A stretch of 5,500 bases of DNA from Marinosulfonomonas sp. GTDB lineage: Bacteria > Pseudomonadota > Alphaproteobacteria > Rhodobacterales > Rhodobacteraceae. Below the pieces are notes generated by a model. The model saw nothing but the letters and a program-made list of their open reading frames with translations, was not told the origin of the DNA and searched no databases. The position numbers and the translations under genes were made by a program. The stretch spans positions 25,673 through 31,172 of the forward strand of contig NVTR01000035.1 in assembly GCA_002732955.1 (NCBI GenBank), given 5' to 3'. Positions 1-5,500 of this stretch are shown piece after piece (position 1 is the first letter of the stretch; every line of letters starts with the position of its first letter).

Positions 1-1695
1 GCGCCAGGGTCTCCGGCTTCGGCCCCGACCGCCATCGAAGGCCATGCGCTGGCCAAAAAAGGCCAGGCAGCACGCGCATTGGGCGTCGGGTTTTTAGCCT
101 CGATGGTCGGCGGGCTGATGGGCGCAGTGATACTGGCGGTGGCAATCCCAGTCGCAGGGCCGATCGTGCTTATGCTAGGCACGCCGGAATTATTCATGTT
201 TGCACTGGTCGGCCTGTTTTTCGCCAGTTCGATGATTGGCAAGGAATTGGCCAAGGGTCTGGCAGCAGCTTGCCTTGGCCTGGCTCTGGGCGTTGTAGGG
301 CCGGCCTCGGCTGCTGCCGATTTCCGCTTTACGTTTGGGCAGGTCTATCTGCTGGACGGGTTTTCGCTGACCATCGTTGCGCTCGGGTTGTTCGGTGTGG
401 CCGAAGCAATATCAATGCTGGCCGCTGGCGGCGGCATTTCGCATATCCCGGTCCGGGTCAGCCATTGGGGCGAAGGCTTTAGCGATTTCTGGAAACACAG
501 GTGGCTGATCCTGCGGGCCTCGATCATCGGCGTCTTCGGCGGCTTCGTCCCCGCCGTTGGTGCCTCGGCTTCGACTTGGGTTGCTTACGGCCACGCAATC
601 CGCTCATCCAAGGATAAATCCCAGTTCGGCAAGGGAGAGATAAGAGGCATCGCGGCGTCAGAGGGCGCCAACAACGCAACCGTCATCGCCGATCTGGTTC
701 CAACTTTGCTGTTCAGCGTCCCTGGCGGGCCGGCTGCCGCGATATTCCTGGGGGCCCTGTTTTCCTTCGGTTATTACCCTGGTCCCCAGATGATCACACA
801 GAACCCCGATCTGATGTTTCTGATTGTCTGGAGCGTCGCGCTGGCATCAATTGTCGGCGCCGCCTTGTGCTTTGCGATTACGCCTGCACTGGCGCGACTG
901 ACACGCATTCCCTTCGGTATCATTGCGGCACCCTTAATCCTGATCATGGTCATAGGCGCATATCAGTCAACCAGCACGATGGGCGACATCTTCATGCTGT
1001 TCGCCTTGGGTACGCTTGGCTGGATGATGAAACATGCCGGATGGCCCCGCGCACCAGCGTTGGTCGGCTTCGTTTTAGCCAAACCGATGGAGCAGTATTT
1101 CTGGCTGGCCAACCAGATACATGGCTGGTCATGGTTGCTGCGACCCGGCGTGATTATCATTGCCTCGTTCGTCATCATTCCGTTACTTTTCAGCGGGTGG
1201 CGCTGGTTCAAAGCCCGCCGAAACGGACACTCGAACGCCGCCGCCGAAGCGCTGGATCTGCCCGATGTCCCAGATAGTAAATCCGTCTCTCTAATCTTGG
1301 CAGTCCTGGTGTCGGGCGCATTTGCCTACGCAATCTACGAGATGATGGGCTTTAACCCCTCGTCGCGGCTGATGCCCTCGCTGGCGCTGCTACCGGGCCT
1401 GCCGCTGACGCTTTTTCTGCTGTACCGGGCAATACGTGACTATGTGCCAGGCGCTGAAACAGATTTCAGGGAGCCCGTTATCCTGCTTATGCTGGTCGCC
1501 TACGCGATCGCCCTGTGGGCCATCGGTTTCACGATTCCGACGCTGGCCCTGTTGGTCTGGATGCTTTTTATCCGCGCCCGCATGCGGCTGGTGACCGGCA
1601 CGATTTACGGTGCGATCGTATTCGGGATCATCTGGATGCTTTTCGACATATTGCGCGGCGACGCCCCTGTGGGCGTTCTTACCGGCCTCAGTTGA
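1..1695 (+). CDS. tctA: TctA-type tripartite tricarboxylate transporter permease fused to a C-terminal TctB-like domain (5' end outside window)
   Basis: Large membrane subunit of a TTT-family secondary transporter, which in known systems works with a periplasmic solute-binding protein (TctC) and a small membrane protein (TctB) to import carboxylates. The reading frame is open from base 1, so the gene starts upstream; 564 residues are visible. The first residues (GHALAKKGQAARALG, 15-29) match the cytoplasmic loop that is internal in TctA, so the TTG at 79 is not the true start. TctA hallmarks are GKGEIRGIAASEGANNA (210-226), SVPGGPAAA (239-247), YPGPQM (259-264) and GFVLAKPMEQYFW (356-368), among many hydrophobic membrane segments. 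After a charged linker (about 400-425, KARRNGHSNAAAEALD), four to five further hydrophobic stretches at 428-564 follow the TctB pattern, including SSRLMPSLALLPGLPLTL (454-471) and the ending IWMLFDILRGDAPVGVL. TctB is usually a separate gene, so this looks like a natural fusion. Substrate cannot be read from sequence. The gene stops 18 bases before the OsmC gene. Confidence 0.9.
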   Translation, partial: APGSPASAPTAIEGHALAKKGQAARALGVGFLASMVGGLMGAVILAVAIPVAGPIVLMLGTPELFMFALVGLFFASSMIGKELAKGLAAACLGLALGVVGPASAAADFRFTFGQVYLLDGFSLTIVALGLFGVAEAISMLAAGGGISHIPVRVSHWGEGFSDFWKHRWLILRASIIGVFGGFVPAVGASASTWVAYGHAIRSSKDKSQFGKGEIRGIAASEGANNATVIADLVPTLLFSVPGGPAAAIFLGALFSFGYYPGPQMITQNPDLMFLIVWSVALASIVGAALCFAITPALARLTRIPFGIIAAPLILIMVIGAYQSTSTMGDIFMLFALGTLGWMMKHAGWPRAPALVGFVLAKPMEQYFWLANQIHGWSWLLRPGVIIIASFVIIPLLFSGWRWFKARRNGHSNAAAEALDLPDVPDSKSVSLILAVLVSGAFAYAIYEMMGFNPSSRLMPSLALLPGLPLTLFLLYRAIRDYVPGAETDFREPVILLMLVAYAIALWAIGFTIPTLALLVWMLFIRARMRLVTGTIYGAIVFGIIWMLFDILRGDAPVGVLTGLS

Positions 1696-1713
1696 CCAGA
1701 CAGGAACCAAACC

Positions 1714-2232
1714 ATGATCGACCCAGACATCATCGAACCCAGCATCGACCCGTCCACCGGAAAAATCGGTATCCGCCACGTCAAGGCGACCAACGCAGCT
1801 GGCACCCGCACCAAAATTCAGGTCCGCGATTTCCCGCCAATCTACACTGACGAGCCCCATTCTCTGGGCGGCACCAACACGGCCCCGAGTCCGCTGGAGA
1901 CAGTTCTGGTAGCGCTGGTGGGTTGCGACGGGGTAATCATTAACGGTGTCGCTGCGGCAATGCAGTTCAGTTACACGGGCGTCGATTTCGCGTGCGAAAG
2001 CCAGATCGACGTACGCGGCCCCAAGGGCGTGCCCGGTATCCGCCCCTATTTTGAGACCACAAAACTAGAAATCACCATCTACACCGACGAAACCGAGGCG
2101 CGTTTTCAGAAATTGTGCAAGAATGTCGAGTTCCGCTGCCCGGTGATGAACCTGCTGAATGCCGCACAAGTGTTGATGGATGTCACTTGGACCACGCGCC
2201 CGGCGGATGAGTACACCGGCAACGTTGCCTGA
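1714..2232 (+). CDS. OsmC/Ohr-family protein
   Basis: Predicted 172-residue cytosolic OsmC-fold protein. Characterised members reduce organic hydroperoxides using a pair of cysteines; other members have unknown roles. The family signature is clear: LGGTNTAPSPLE (51-62) followed by ALVGCD, placing the first conserved Cys at 71 and the conserved helix Glu at 62. The second conserved Cys is at 142 in RCPVMNLL. Arg38 is a candidate for the conserved active-site Arg. The length fits a single-domain member. Start ATG 1714 is supported by AGGAA at 1702-1706, seven bases upstream. The short 18-base gap after the permease stop suggests co-transcription, and a hairpin follows the stop. A role in peroxide or thiol chemistry is inferred from family only; the link to carboxylate transport is unknown. 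Confidence 0.88.
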   Translation: MIDPDIIEPSIDPSTGKIGIRHVKATNAAGTRTKIQVRDFPPIYTDEPHSLGGTNTAPSPLETVLVALVGCDGVIINGVAAAMQFSYTGVDFACESQIDVRGPKGVPGIRPYFETTKLEITIYTDETEARFQKLCKNVEFRCPVMNLLNAAQVLMDVTWTTRPADEYTGNVA

Positions 2233-2235
2233 ATG

Positions 2236-2259
2236 GCGAGGCGCGCGCTTGCGCCTTGC
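2236..2259 (+). terminator. GC-rich hairpin after the OsmC stop, possible transcription terminator
   Basis: GCGAGGCGC (2236-2244) pairs with GCGCCTTGC (2251-2259) across a 6-base loop. This gives nine base pairs, one of them G-U, beginning four bases after the stop codon. Position and stem strength fit the end of the permease-OsmC operon. There is no T-tract after the stem, so it is not a canonical intrinsic terminator; it could instead stabilise the mRNA 3' end. Confidence 0.5.
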
Positions 2260-2350
2260 TCTCCGCCCGAACCTGGTCAAAATTGTCTAGTACGGGGGCC
2301 GGGGATCCGGTTTAAATTCCGGCAGGGACGGCAAGTTGTCTGCTTGTCGA

Positions 2351-2503
2351 GCGTACCGTCTCGTGGCAAACATCTACACCAAGCTCATGCAGCAGGTCTT
2401 CGACATTCCGAAGCGAAGGCGGGGAACGAATGTACAACATGACCACCAGGCGGATGAATTCGGGGCTGGTCTTGAAATAGCGGAAAGGGGAGCGTTCTTT
2501 CAT
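2351..2503 (-). pseudogene. Truncated IS6-family transposase, N-terminal 51 codons
   Basis: Starting at ATG 2503 on the minus strand, the protein opens MKERSPFRYFKTSPE and reaches LRNVEDLLHELGVDVCHETVR, the N-terminal helix-turn-helix region of IS6-family transposases. By eye, 38 of 51 residues are identical to the second copy. After residue 51 the frame continues for only about a dozen unrelated residues to a stop. The whole DDE catalytic domain is absent, so this is a non-functional fragment. Confidence 0.85.
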
Positions 2504-2560
2504 GACGAAACGCTAAGCCCCCGCCCTGCCCACCTCAACCAAGTTTCCTCGGACAATGCC
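2351..2560 (-). mobile_element. IS6-family insertion sequence relic (5' part and one terminus only)
   Basis: This stretch aligns with the transposase-start end of the IS at 3879-4565: the same CCGCCCTGCCCACCTCAA block lies just upstream of each transposase start. The outer end at 2560, read inward on the minus strand, begins GGCATTGTCCGAGGAAAC, against GGCACTGTCAGAAGAAAC in the second element. Homology stops abruptly at about 2351, so most of the element and its other terminus are missing. It is a diverged relative rather than a recent duplicate of the second copy. No target-site duplication can be assessed because one end is lost. Confidence 0.8.
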
Positions 2561-2755
2561 ATCTCGATCTTAGACGCCGTGTTAGCATGTTAGAAAATCT
2601 GCTCTAGGTGGCTCTGACACAAAAAGTTTGTGGGGTTTATTGAAGGAGTGAAGCGACCGCTCCGACACCGTTGGCTGTTGTCGGTGGCGCATGTTGAGAC
2701 AAACAGGTACGCAATGTCTCGAGCACCTAGCCTGCTACTTGGAGGAATCCCCCGC
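2561..2755. other. Intergenic region upstream of the GST-like gene, origin unclear
   Basis: No convincing gene is seen here, although the GST reading frame is open back to a GTG at 2630. It holds a perfect inverted repeat, CACAAA-AAG-TTTGTG (2618-2632), within GGCTCTGACACAAAAAG, which resembles an IS terminus in general style but could not be matched to a family. A second small inverted repeat, CCGACA/TGTCGG, lies at 2662-2684. The promoter of the GST-like gene should be here, but no clear -35/-10 pair could be picked. Confidence 0.4.
2741..2746 (+). promoter_or_regulatory. Ribosome binding site that sets the GST-like gene start
   Basis: GGAGGA ends nine bases before ATG 2756. It decides between that ATG and the in-frame upstream GTG 2630 and ATG 2714. 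Glutathione transferase homology also begins just after ATG 2756. Confidence 0.75.
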
Positions 2756-3703
2756 ATGACCGACATAGCCTTAGAAATTATTCTGCACAATTATCCCCAA
2801 TCACCAGTTGCTGAAAAGGTTCGGATCGCATTCGGTATCAAGGAATTGTCGTGGCACTCTGTCGAGATACCGCGGCTGGCTCCAAAACCCATGCTCACGA
2901 AGTTGACCGGGGGCTACAGACGAACACCGGTCATGCAAATCGGGGCTGATATTTACTGCGACACGCAATGCATCATCCGTGAACTGGAGCGGCGGCACCC
3001 GTCACCAACGTTCTTCCCGACATCCGATGCCGGCCTGATGTGGTGCCTGAGCAGGTGGACGGATGGTGCTTTTTTCGACTTGGCGGTTAAGGTCATTCTC
3101 GGCTCCGCTGTGGACGGGCTTCCCAAAGATTTCGCCGAAGACCGTGGCCGTCTTTATCTTGGCGTTGATTGGGCAAAAGGGCTAAAGGCTGCCAATGCCG
3201 CTCTGCCCCATCTTGCATCGCAGATCCGTGCTCCCTTGCATTGGGTAAATGATCAACTGTCGGACAATCGCAAATTCCTGCTTGGTGAAGACCCTGCGGC
3301 GATTGATGCCCAGTTTTACCATCTGATCTGGTTTCTTCGGGGACGGTGGGACAAAGGGCCGACATTCCTGTCGGAGTTTGCACACCTTGAGCGTTGGGAA
3401 GAAAACGTCGCCAAAATAGGACATGGCAGCGTGGCTGAGATGTCACCTGAAGAGGCAATATTGCGAGCCAAGGAAAATGAACCGGTCGCACTGCAGGCCA
3501 CAGACGTGCTTGACCCTCAGGGCCTTAAGCCCGGAATGCACGTGACAGTTTCCCCCGATCTTGATGGTGGTGAACAGCCAGTCGAGGGAGAGGTCGTTGT
3601 CGCCAACTGCAATACGATTGCTCTTTGCAGGCAGGAACCAGACATCGGAAACATCTGTGTACACTTTCCTAGGGCAGGTTATCGGGTGGAAATTACTGAC
3701 TGA
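2756..3703 (+). CDS. Glutathione S-transferase-like protein with a C-terminal extension
   Basis: Predicted 315-residue cytosolic protein. The N-terminal thioredoxin-like domain (about 7-88) has NYPQSPVAEKVRIAFG (12-27), the cis-proline turn RTPVMQIG (56-63) and the glutathione-binding-type DTQCIIRELERRHP (69-82). A helical GST C-terminal domain follows, with FLLGEDPAAIDAQFYHLIWFL (175-194) matching the usual FLxGxxxSxAD region; Asp184 sits at the helix-capping position. The last ~70 residues (from about 245) go beyond a standard ~210-230-residue GST. They are rich in predicted beta strands (GMHVTVSPDL, EGEVVVANCN, NICVHFPRAGYRVEI) and look like a small beta domain. Either Tyr13 or Ser17 could be the thiol-activating residue; this is not settled. 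The start at 2756 rests on GGAGGA and homology. The gene lies alone between two IS6-family remnants. Its substrate is unknown; detoxification or a lyase/isomerase role is possible from the family. Confidence 0.82.
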   Translation: MTDIALEIILHNYPQSPVAEKVRIAFGIKELSWHSVEIPRLAPKPMLTKLTGGYRRTPVMQIGADIYCDTQCIIRELERRHPSPTFFPTSDAGLMWCLSRWTDGAFFDLAVKVILGSAVDGLPKDFAEDRGRLYLGVDWAKGLKAANAALPHLASQIRAPLHWVNDQLSDNRKFLLGEDPAAIDAQFYHLIWFLRGRWDKGPTFLSEFAHLERWEENVAKIGHGSVAEMSPEEAILRAKENEPVALQATDVLDPQGLKPGMHVTVSPDLDGGEQPVEGEVVVANCNTIALCRQEPDIGNICVHFPRAGYRVEITD

Positions 3704-3878
3704 ACAAAACCAACTCATCTATTGCTGCTTTCCCCGCGACACAAAGTGGGCAATTGCAGGTGTTATGATTTTGAATGACCAGTTGAGGCGGCAAATCTAA
3801 GCGGGCCTTCGCTATTTAGTGGAAACTAAAAATTGTAGTGCTGTCAGACGAATGCGAACCAGTCTCTGTAAGGACAGT
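3704..3878. other. Intergenic segment between the GST-like gene and the second IS, with a possible IS-end scrap
   Basis: AT-richer than its surroundings, with no gene seen. At 3837-3856, AGTGCTGTCAGACGAATGCG matches 14 of 20 positions with the transposase-start terminus of the neighbouring IS (GGCACTGTCAGAAGAAACCG). This may be a degraded end of another IS6-family copy. The right edge merges into the palindrome at the IS boundary. Confidence 0.35.
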
Positions 3879-3890
3879 GGCACTGTCCTT
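3870..3890. repeat. 21-bp palindrome overlapping the IS boundary
   Basis: AAGGACAGTG (3870-3879), a central G, then CACTGTCCTT (3881-3890): perfect 10-base arms. The right arm is the IS terminus itself; the left arm lies almost wholly in flanking DNA. It could be an inverted second copy of the IS end, or a hairpin (AAGGACA/TGTCCTT stem) ending transcription from the GST-like gene. Confidence 0.8.
3879..3887 (+). repeat. IS terminal inverted repeat, transposase 3' end
   Basis: GGCACTGTC, exactly inverted at 4557-4565. Matching beyond nine bases is weak. The transposase stop (TAA, 3890-3892 on the minus strand) lies almost at this end, as is usual for compact IS elements. Confidence 0.7.
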
Positions 3891-4508
3891 TATGCCGCGC
3901 CAAGTTGACGCCACTCGGTGAGAGCGGCGGCGCGGTTCAACTTGAAATTTGATCGGCTGTAGAGGCTGCGTTCTTGGTTGAAATGGTTGATGCGAATTCT
4001 CGGCCCGATTGTTGAGCCAGCGGCCAATTTCCTGCTTTTCGGTATTGCCGATCACCTTCATCGCCGCGCCGTAGGAACGCAGCTTGTCAGTGACTAGCAC
4101 TTTAACCTTGCCATGCCGTTTCATGGTTTTCCTGAGGAATTTCAATGCTGCCTTGCGATCCCGGGACTTCGCAACGAAGCTTTCGAGAACTTCCCCTTCA
4201 TGGCCCACGGCGCGCCAAAAATAGTGCAGCTCCCCGTTGAATTTCACGAACACCTCGTCCAGGTGCCACTGCCAGTTCGAGTACGCCCGCATCTGGCTAA
4301 CCCGCTTTCTACGGATCTCGGCAGCAAACATCGGACCAAATCTGTTCCACCAAAACCGAACCGTCTCGTGACTGATGTCGATGCCGCGTTCGTGGAGCAG
4401 GTCCTCCACATTCCGAAGCGAAAGCGGGGAACGGACATACATCATCACCGCCAGGCGAATAATCTCAGGCGATGTTTCAAAATAGAGAAATGGACTGCGT
4501 TTTGTCAT
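3890..4508 (-). pseudogene. IS6-family DDE transposase, frameshifted by an internal deletion
   Basis: From ATG 4508 the protein opens MTKRSPFLYFETSPE, with the N-terminal LRNVEDLLHERGIDISHETVR region (31-51). The catalytic triad is visible: Asp84 in WHLDE, Asp141 in VTDKL and Glu170 in RAENSH. After His173 the frame is wrong: it reads QPFQPRTQP and continues through the IS end to a stop at 3816. The correct C-terminus is in another frame from 3988: NHFNQERSLYSRS through AALTEWRQLGAA, stopping at 3890. About 30 residues normally present between ENSH and HNHFNQER in this subgroup (including RRRERAM) are missing. The start at 4508, rather than the GTG at 4538, is supported by the matching ATG in the relic at 2503. 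The deletion removes the end of the catalytic domain, so activity is unlikely. Confidence 0.88.
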
Positions 4509-4556
4509 CCGACGAAGATAAATGGCCGCCCTGCCCACCTCAAGCCGGTTTCTTCT

Positions 4557-4565
4557 GACAGTGCC
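4557..4565 (-). repeat. IS terminal inverted repeat, transposase 5' end
   Basis: GACAGTGCC on the plus strand, the exact reverse complement of the GGCACTGTC at 3879-3887. Read inward, this end continues AGAAGAAACCGG and is matched at 16 of 22 positions by the terminus of the relic at 2560. Confidence 0.7.
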
Positions 4566-4734
4566 TTCCAGACAGATAGGTCATTCCAAAATACCACCAT
4601 TCATACCACGCAAGGAAAGAATACCAGTATAAACGAATTAAAGCCTATAGACGCGTAAATGTGCTTATTGCCCAATAAAACAACGATGAAATACCACCCA
4701 CGGCAATTCAATCTAACGGTATAAAATGGGGGTC
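4566..4734. other. AT-rich spacer between the IS and the tRNA gene, with repeated ATACCA words
   Basis: No gene is seen. ATACCA occurs at 4591, 4603, 4621 and 4691, and AAATACCACC occurs twice exactly 100 bases apart (4589-4598 and 4689-4698). A weak AT inverted repeat, TTATTG-CC-CAATAA, lies at 4665-4678. This region is downstream of the tRNA, so any tRNA terminator should be here, but none is convincing. Confidence 0.4.
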
Positions 4735-4824
4735 TGGCGGAGACGAAGGGATTCGAACCCTCGAACGGGTTTCCCCGTTACTCACTTAGCAGGCGAGCGC
4801 CTTCGACCACTCGGCCACGTCTCC
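4735..4824 (-). tRNA. tRNA-Ser(GCU)
   Basis: The minus strand folds as a class II tRNA. The acceptor arms are GGAGACG and CGTCTCC, followed by discriminator G and an encoded CCA. The D-arm region is TGGCCGAGTGGTCGAAGGC. The anticodon stem CTCGC/GTGAG (one G-U pair) holds loop CTGCTAA, giving anticodon GCT at 4788-4790, which reads AGC/AGU serine codons. A long variable arm (ACGGGGAAACCCGT) and T-loop GGTTCGAATCC complete it. The length is 90 nt including CCA, normal for serine tRNA. Its 3' end faces the IS-rich region. Confidence 0.97.
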
Positions 4825-4904
4825 GCCGACCCGTTTAGCGATAGCCTGCGGTCGGGACAAGTCATTATTGTCGAACTTTGCGATTAAGCCCTGGTGACGG
4901 CAAG

Positions 4905-4934
4905 TTGACTTGGATGTGTGGTGGACACGGCTAA
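4905..4934 (+). promoter_or_regulatory. Possible promoter of the DUF3179 gene
   Basis: TTGACT at 4905-4910 fits a -35 box. At 18 bases spacing, GGCTAA (4929-4934) is only a poor -10. If used, transcription would begin within a few bases of ATG 4944, giving a nearly leaderless mRNA. That would agree with the lack of a clear Shine-Dalgarno sequence there. Confidence 0.25.
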
Positions 4935-4943
4935 GCTGACGGT

Positions 4944-5500
4944 ATGTTCCGAATGTTTGCCATCATCCTTTCGCTGAATGTTGCGTTCGCAAATATCGCA
5001 CCGGCGCAATCGCTTTCTGCCTGGCAAAGCGAATTTCCCAAAGGGGATTTCAGTGAAAATTCAGTTCCTTACCGGGAGTTCGAATATGACGGCAACACCC
5101 GCGATACCATTCCACCAATCTATGACCCGAAATATCTGCCTGTCGCTCAGGCCGGCCAGTACGGCGATTTTGAGCCAGTCATCAGTGTAAACATTAACGG
5201 TGATGCCCGTGCCTATCCGTTACAAATCATGCTCTGGCATGAAATTGTAAACGATACCATCGGCGGTGAGCCTTTGCTGATTACCTACTGCCCACTGTGT
5301 AATTCCGGCGTCGTTTTCAGCCGTCAGGTCTACGGGCAAGTGCTTGATTTTGGCAATACCGGTCGTCTCCGCCATCTGGATATGGTGATGTTTGATCATC
5401 AAAGCGAAAGCTGGTGGCAGCAGATCACCGGCACTGCCATCATGGGTAGCCGCGCCGGGGACAAGATGAAGATGATACCGTCGCGGCTGGAATCCCTTTC
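4944..5500 (+). CDS. DUF3179-family secreted protein (3' end outside window)
   Basis: An open frame runs from ATG 4944 to the window edge, giving 185 complete codons. An in-frame TAA at 4932 rules out earlier starts; ATG 4953 is an alternative. The N-terminus looks like a short signal peptide (MFRMFAIILSLNVAFANIAPA), with AxA cleavage options after residue 16 or 21, suggesting export. The DUF3179 region starts near PPIYDPKYLPV (57-67). It includes INGDARAYPLQIMLWHEIVND (84-104), the cysteine pair in TYCPLCNSGVVF (114-125; Cys116 and Cys119) and FDHQSESWWQQITGTAIMG (150-168). These conserved blocks make the family call firm. The biochemical function of DUF3179 is not established; the CPLC pair could bind metal or be redox-active, but that is inference. 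No strong ribosome binding site precedes the start. It is divergently oriented from the tRNA gene. Confidence 0.88.
   Translation, partial: MFRMFAIILSLNVAFANIAPAQSLSAWQSEFPKGDFSENSVPYREFEYDGNTRDTIPPIYDPKYLPVAQAGQYGDFEPVISVNINGDARAYPLQIMLWHEIVNDTIGGEPLLITYCPLCNSGVVFSRQVYGQVLDFGNTGRLRHLDMVMFDHQSESWWQQITGTAIMGSRAGDKMKMIPSRLESL

Larger units (their letters stand above)
3879..4565 (-). mobile_element. IS6-family insertion sequence, both ends present, transposase defective
   Basis: A 687-bp element bounded by inverted GGCACTGTC ends at 3879-3887 and 4557-4565. It contains a DDE transposase of the IS6 family on the minus strand. IS6 members are typically somewhat longer (about 0.75-0.9 kb); the shortfall fits the deletion seen in the transposase. 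The usual 8-bp target duplication is not seen: the left flank is AGGACAGT and the right flank TTCCAGAC. Loss of the duplication suggests rearrangement after insertion, or arrival by recombination or cointegrate resolution. As it stands it should not encode active transposase. Confidence 0.85.

Noticed and set aside
867..1277. A 136-codon plus-strand open frame inside the permease gene
   Set aside because: It is an out-of-frame shadow of the transporter, with no membrane pattern or known motif.
1390..1860. A 156-codon open frame on the minus strand across the permease/OsmC junction
   Set aside because: It overlaps two well-supported plus-strand genes, shows no recognisable domain, and is a typical antisense open frame of GC-rich coding DNA.
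2233..2442. A 69-codon plus-strand open frame starting directly after the OsmC stop
   Set aside because: It passes through the hairpin and into the antisense strand of the IS relic; its composition is not protein-like.
3093..3491. A 132-codon minus-strand open frame opposite the GST-like gene
   Set aside because: It is antisense to a clear GST fold, with no homology and no ribosome binding site noticed.
4113..4658. A 181-codon plus-strand open frame opposite the IS6 transposase
   Set aside because: It is antisense to the transposase and its translation mirrors the conserved transposase codons; no independent gene is supported.
2327..4907. A 12-bp direct repeat, GACGGCAAGTTG, at 2327-2338 and 4896-4907, bracketing the IS/GST/tRNA segment
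   Set aside because: It looks like a possible island boundary repeat, but one exact 12-base match is about what chance gives in a window this size, and the second copy lies beyond the 5' end of the tRNA rather than in its 3' end.

Overview
The window looks like chromosomal DNA from an alphaproteobacterium, most plausibly a marine Rhodobacteraceae (roseobacter-type) organism. This is an inference from moderately high G+C coding sequence, a tripartite tricarboxylate transporter (TTT) permease, a DUF3179 protein, and IS6-family transposases of the MKRSPF/LRNVEDLL type common in that group. No species can be assigned from the sequence alone.

Layout, left to right. (1) 1-2232: the 3' part of a TctA-type permease whose C-terminus carries a TctB-like domain. 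After 18 bases comes a short OsmC-family gene with a good Shine-Dalgarno sequence, probably in the same operon. A GC-rich hairpin lies directly after the OsmC stop. (2) 2351-2560: a truncated IS6-family relic holding only the first ~51 transposase codons (minus strand) and one terminus. (3) 2756-3703: a glutathione S-transferase-like gene with a ~75-residue C-terminal extension, preceded by a strong ribosome binding site. (4) 3879-4565: a second IS6-family element, also with its transposase on the minus strand and both ends present. Its transposase is broken by an internal deletion that shifts the frame near codon 173. The end near 3879 sits inside a 21-bp palindrome. (5) 4735-4824: tRNA-Ser(GCU) on the minus strand, with its 3' end facing the IS-rich segment. 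(6) 4944-5500: the 5' part of a secreted DUF3179 protein that runs off the window.

How it fits together: the permease/OsmC pair and the tRNA/DUF3179 stretch look like ordinary host genes. The segment between them (about 2350-4570) is accessory. It has a GST-like gene between two defective, same-orientation IS6-family copies, an arrangement resembling a decayed pseudo-compound transposon. Both transposases are inactive as seen here, so any movement would need a functional copy elsewhere. I did not find a convincing new multi-gene system. The points most worth checking are the TctA-TctB fusion, the IS6-flanked GST gene, the deletion junction in the second transposase and the palindrome at its end.
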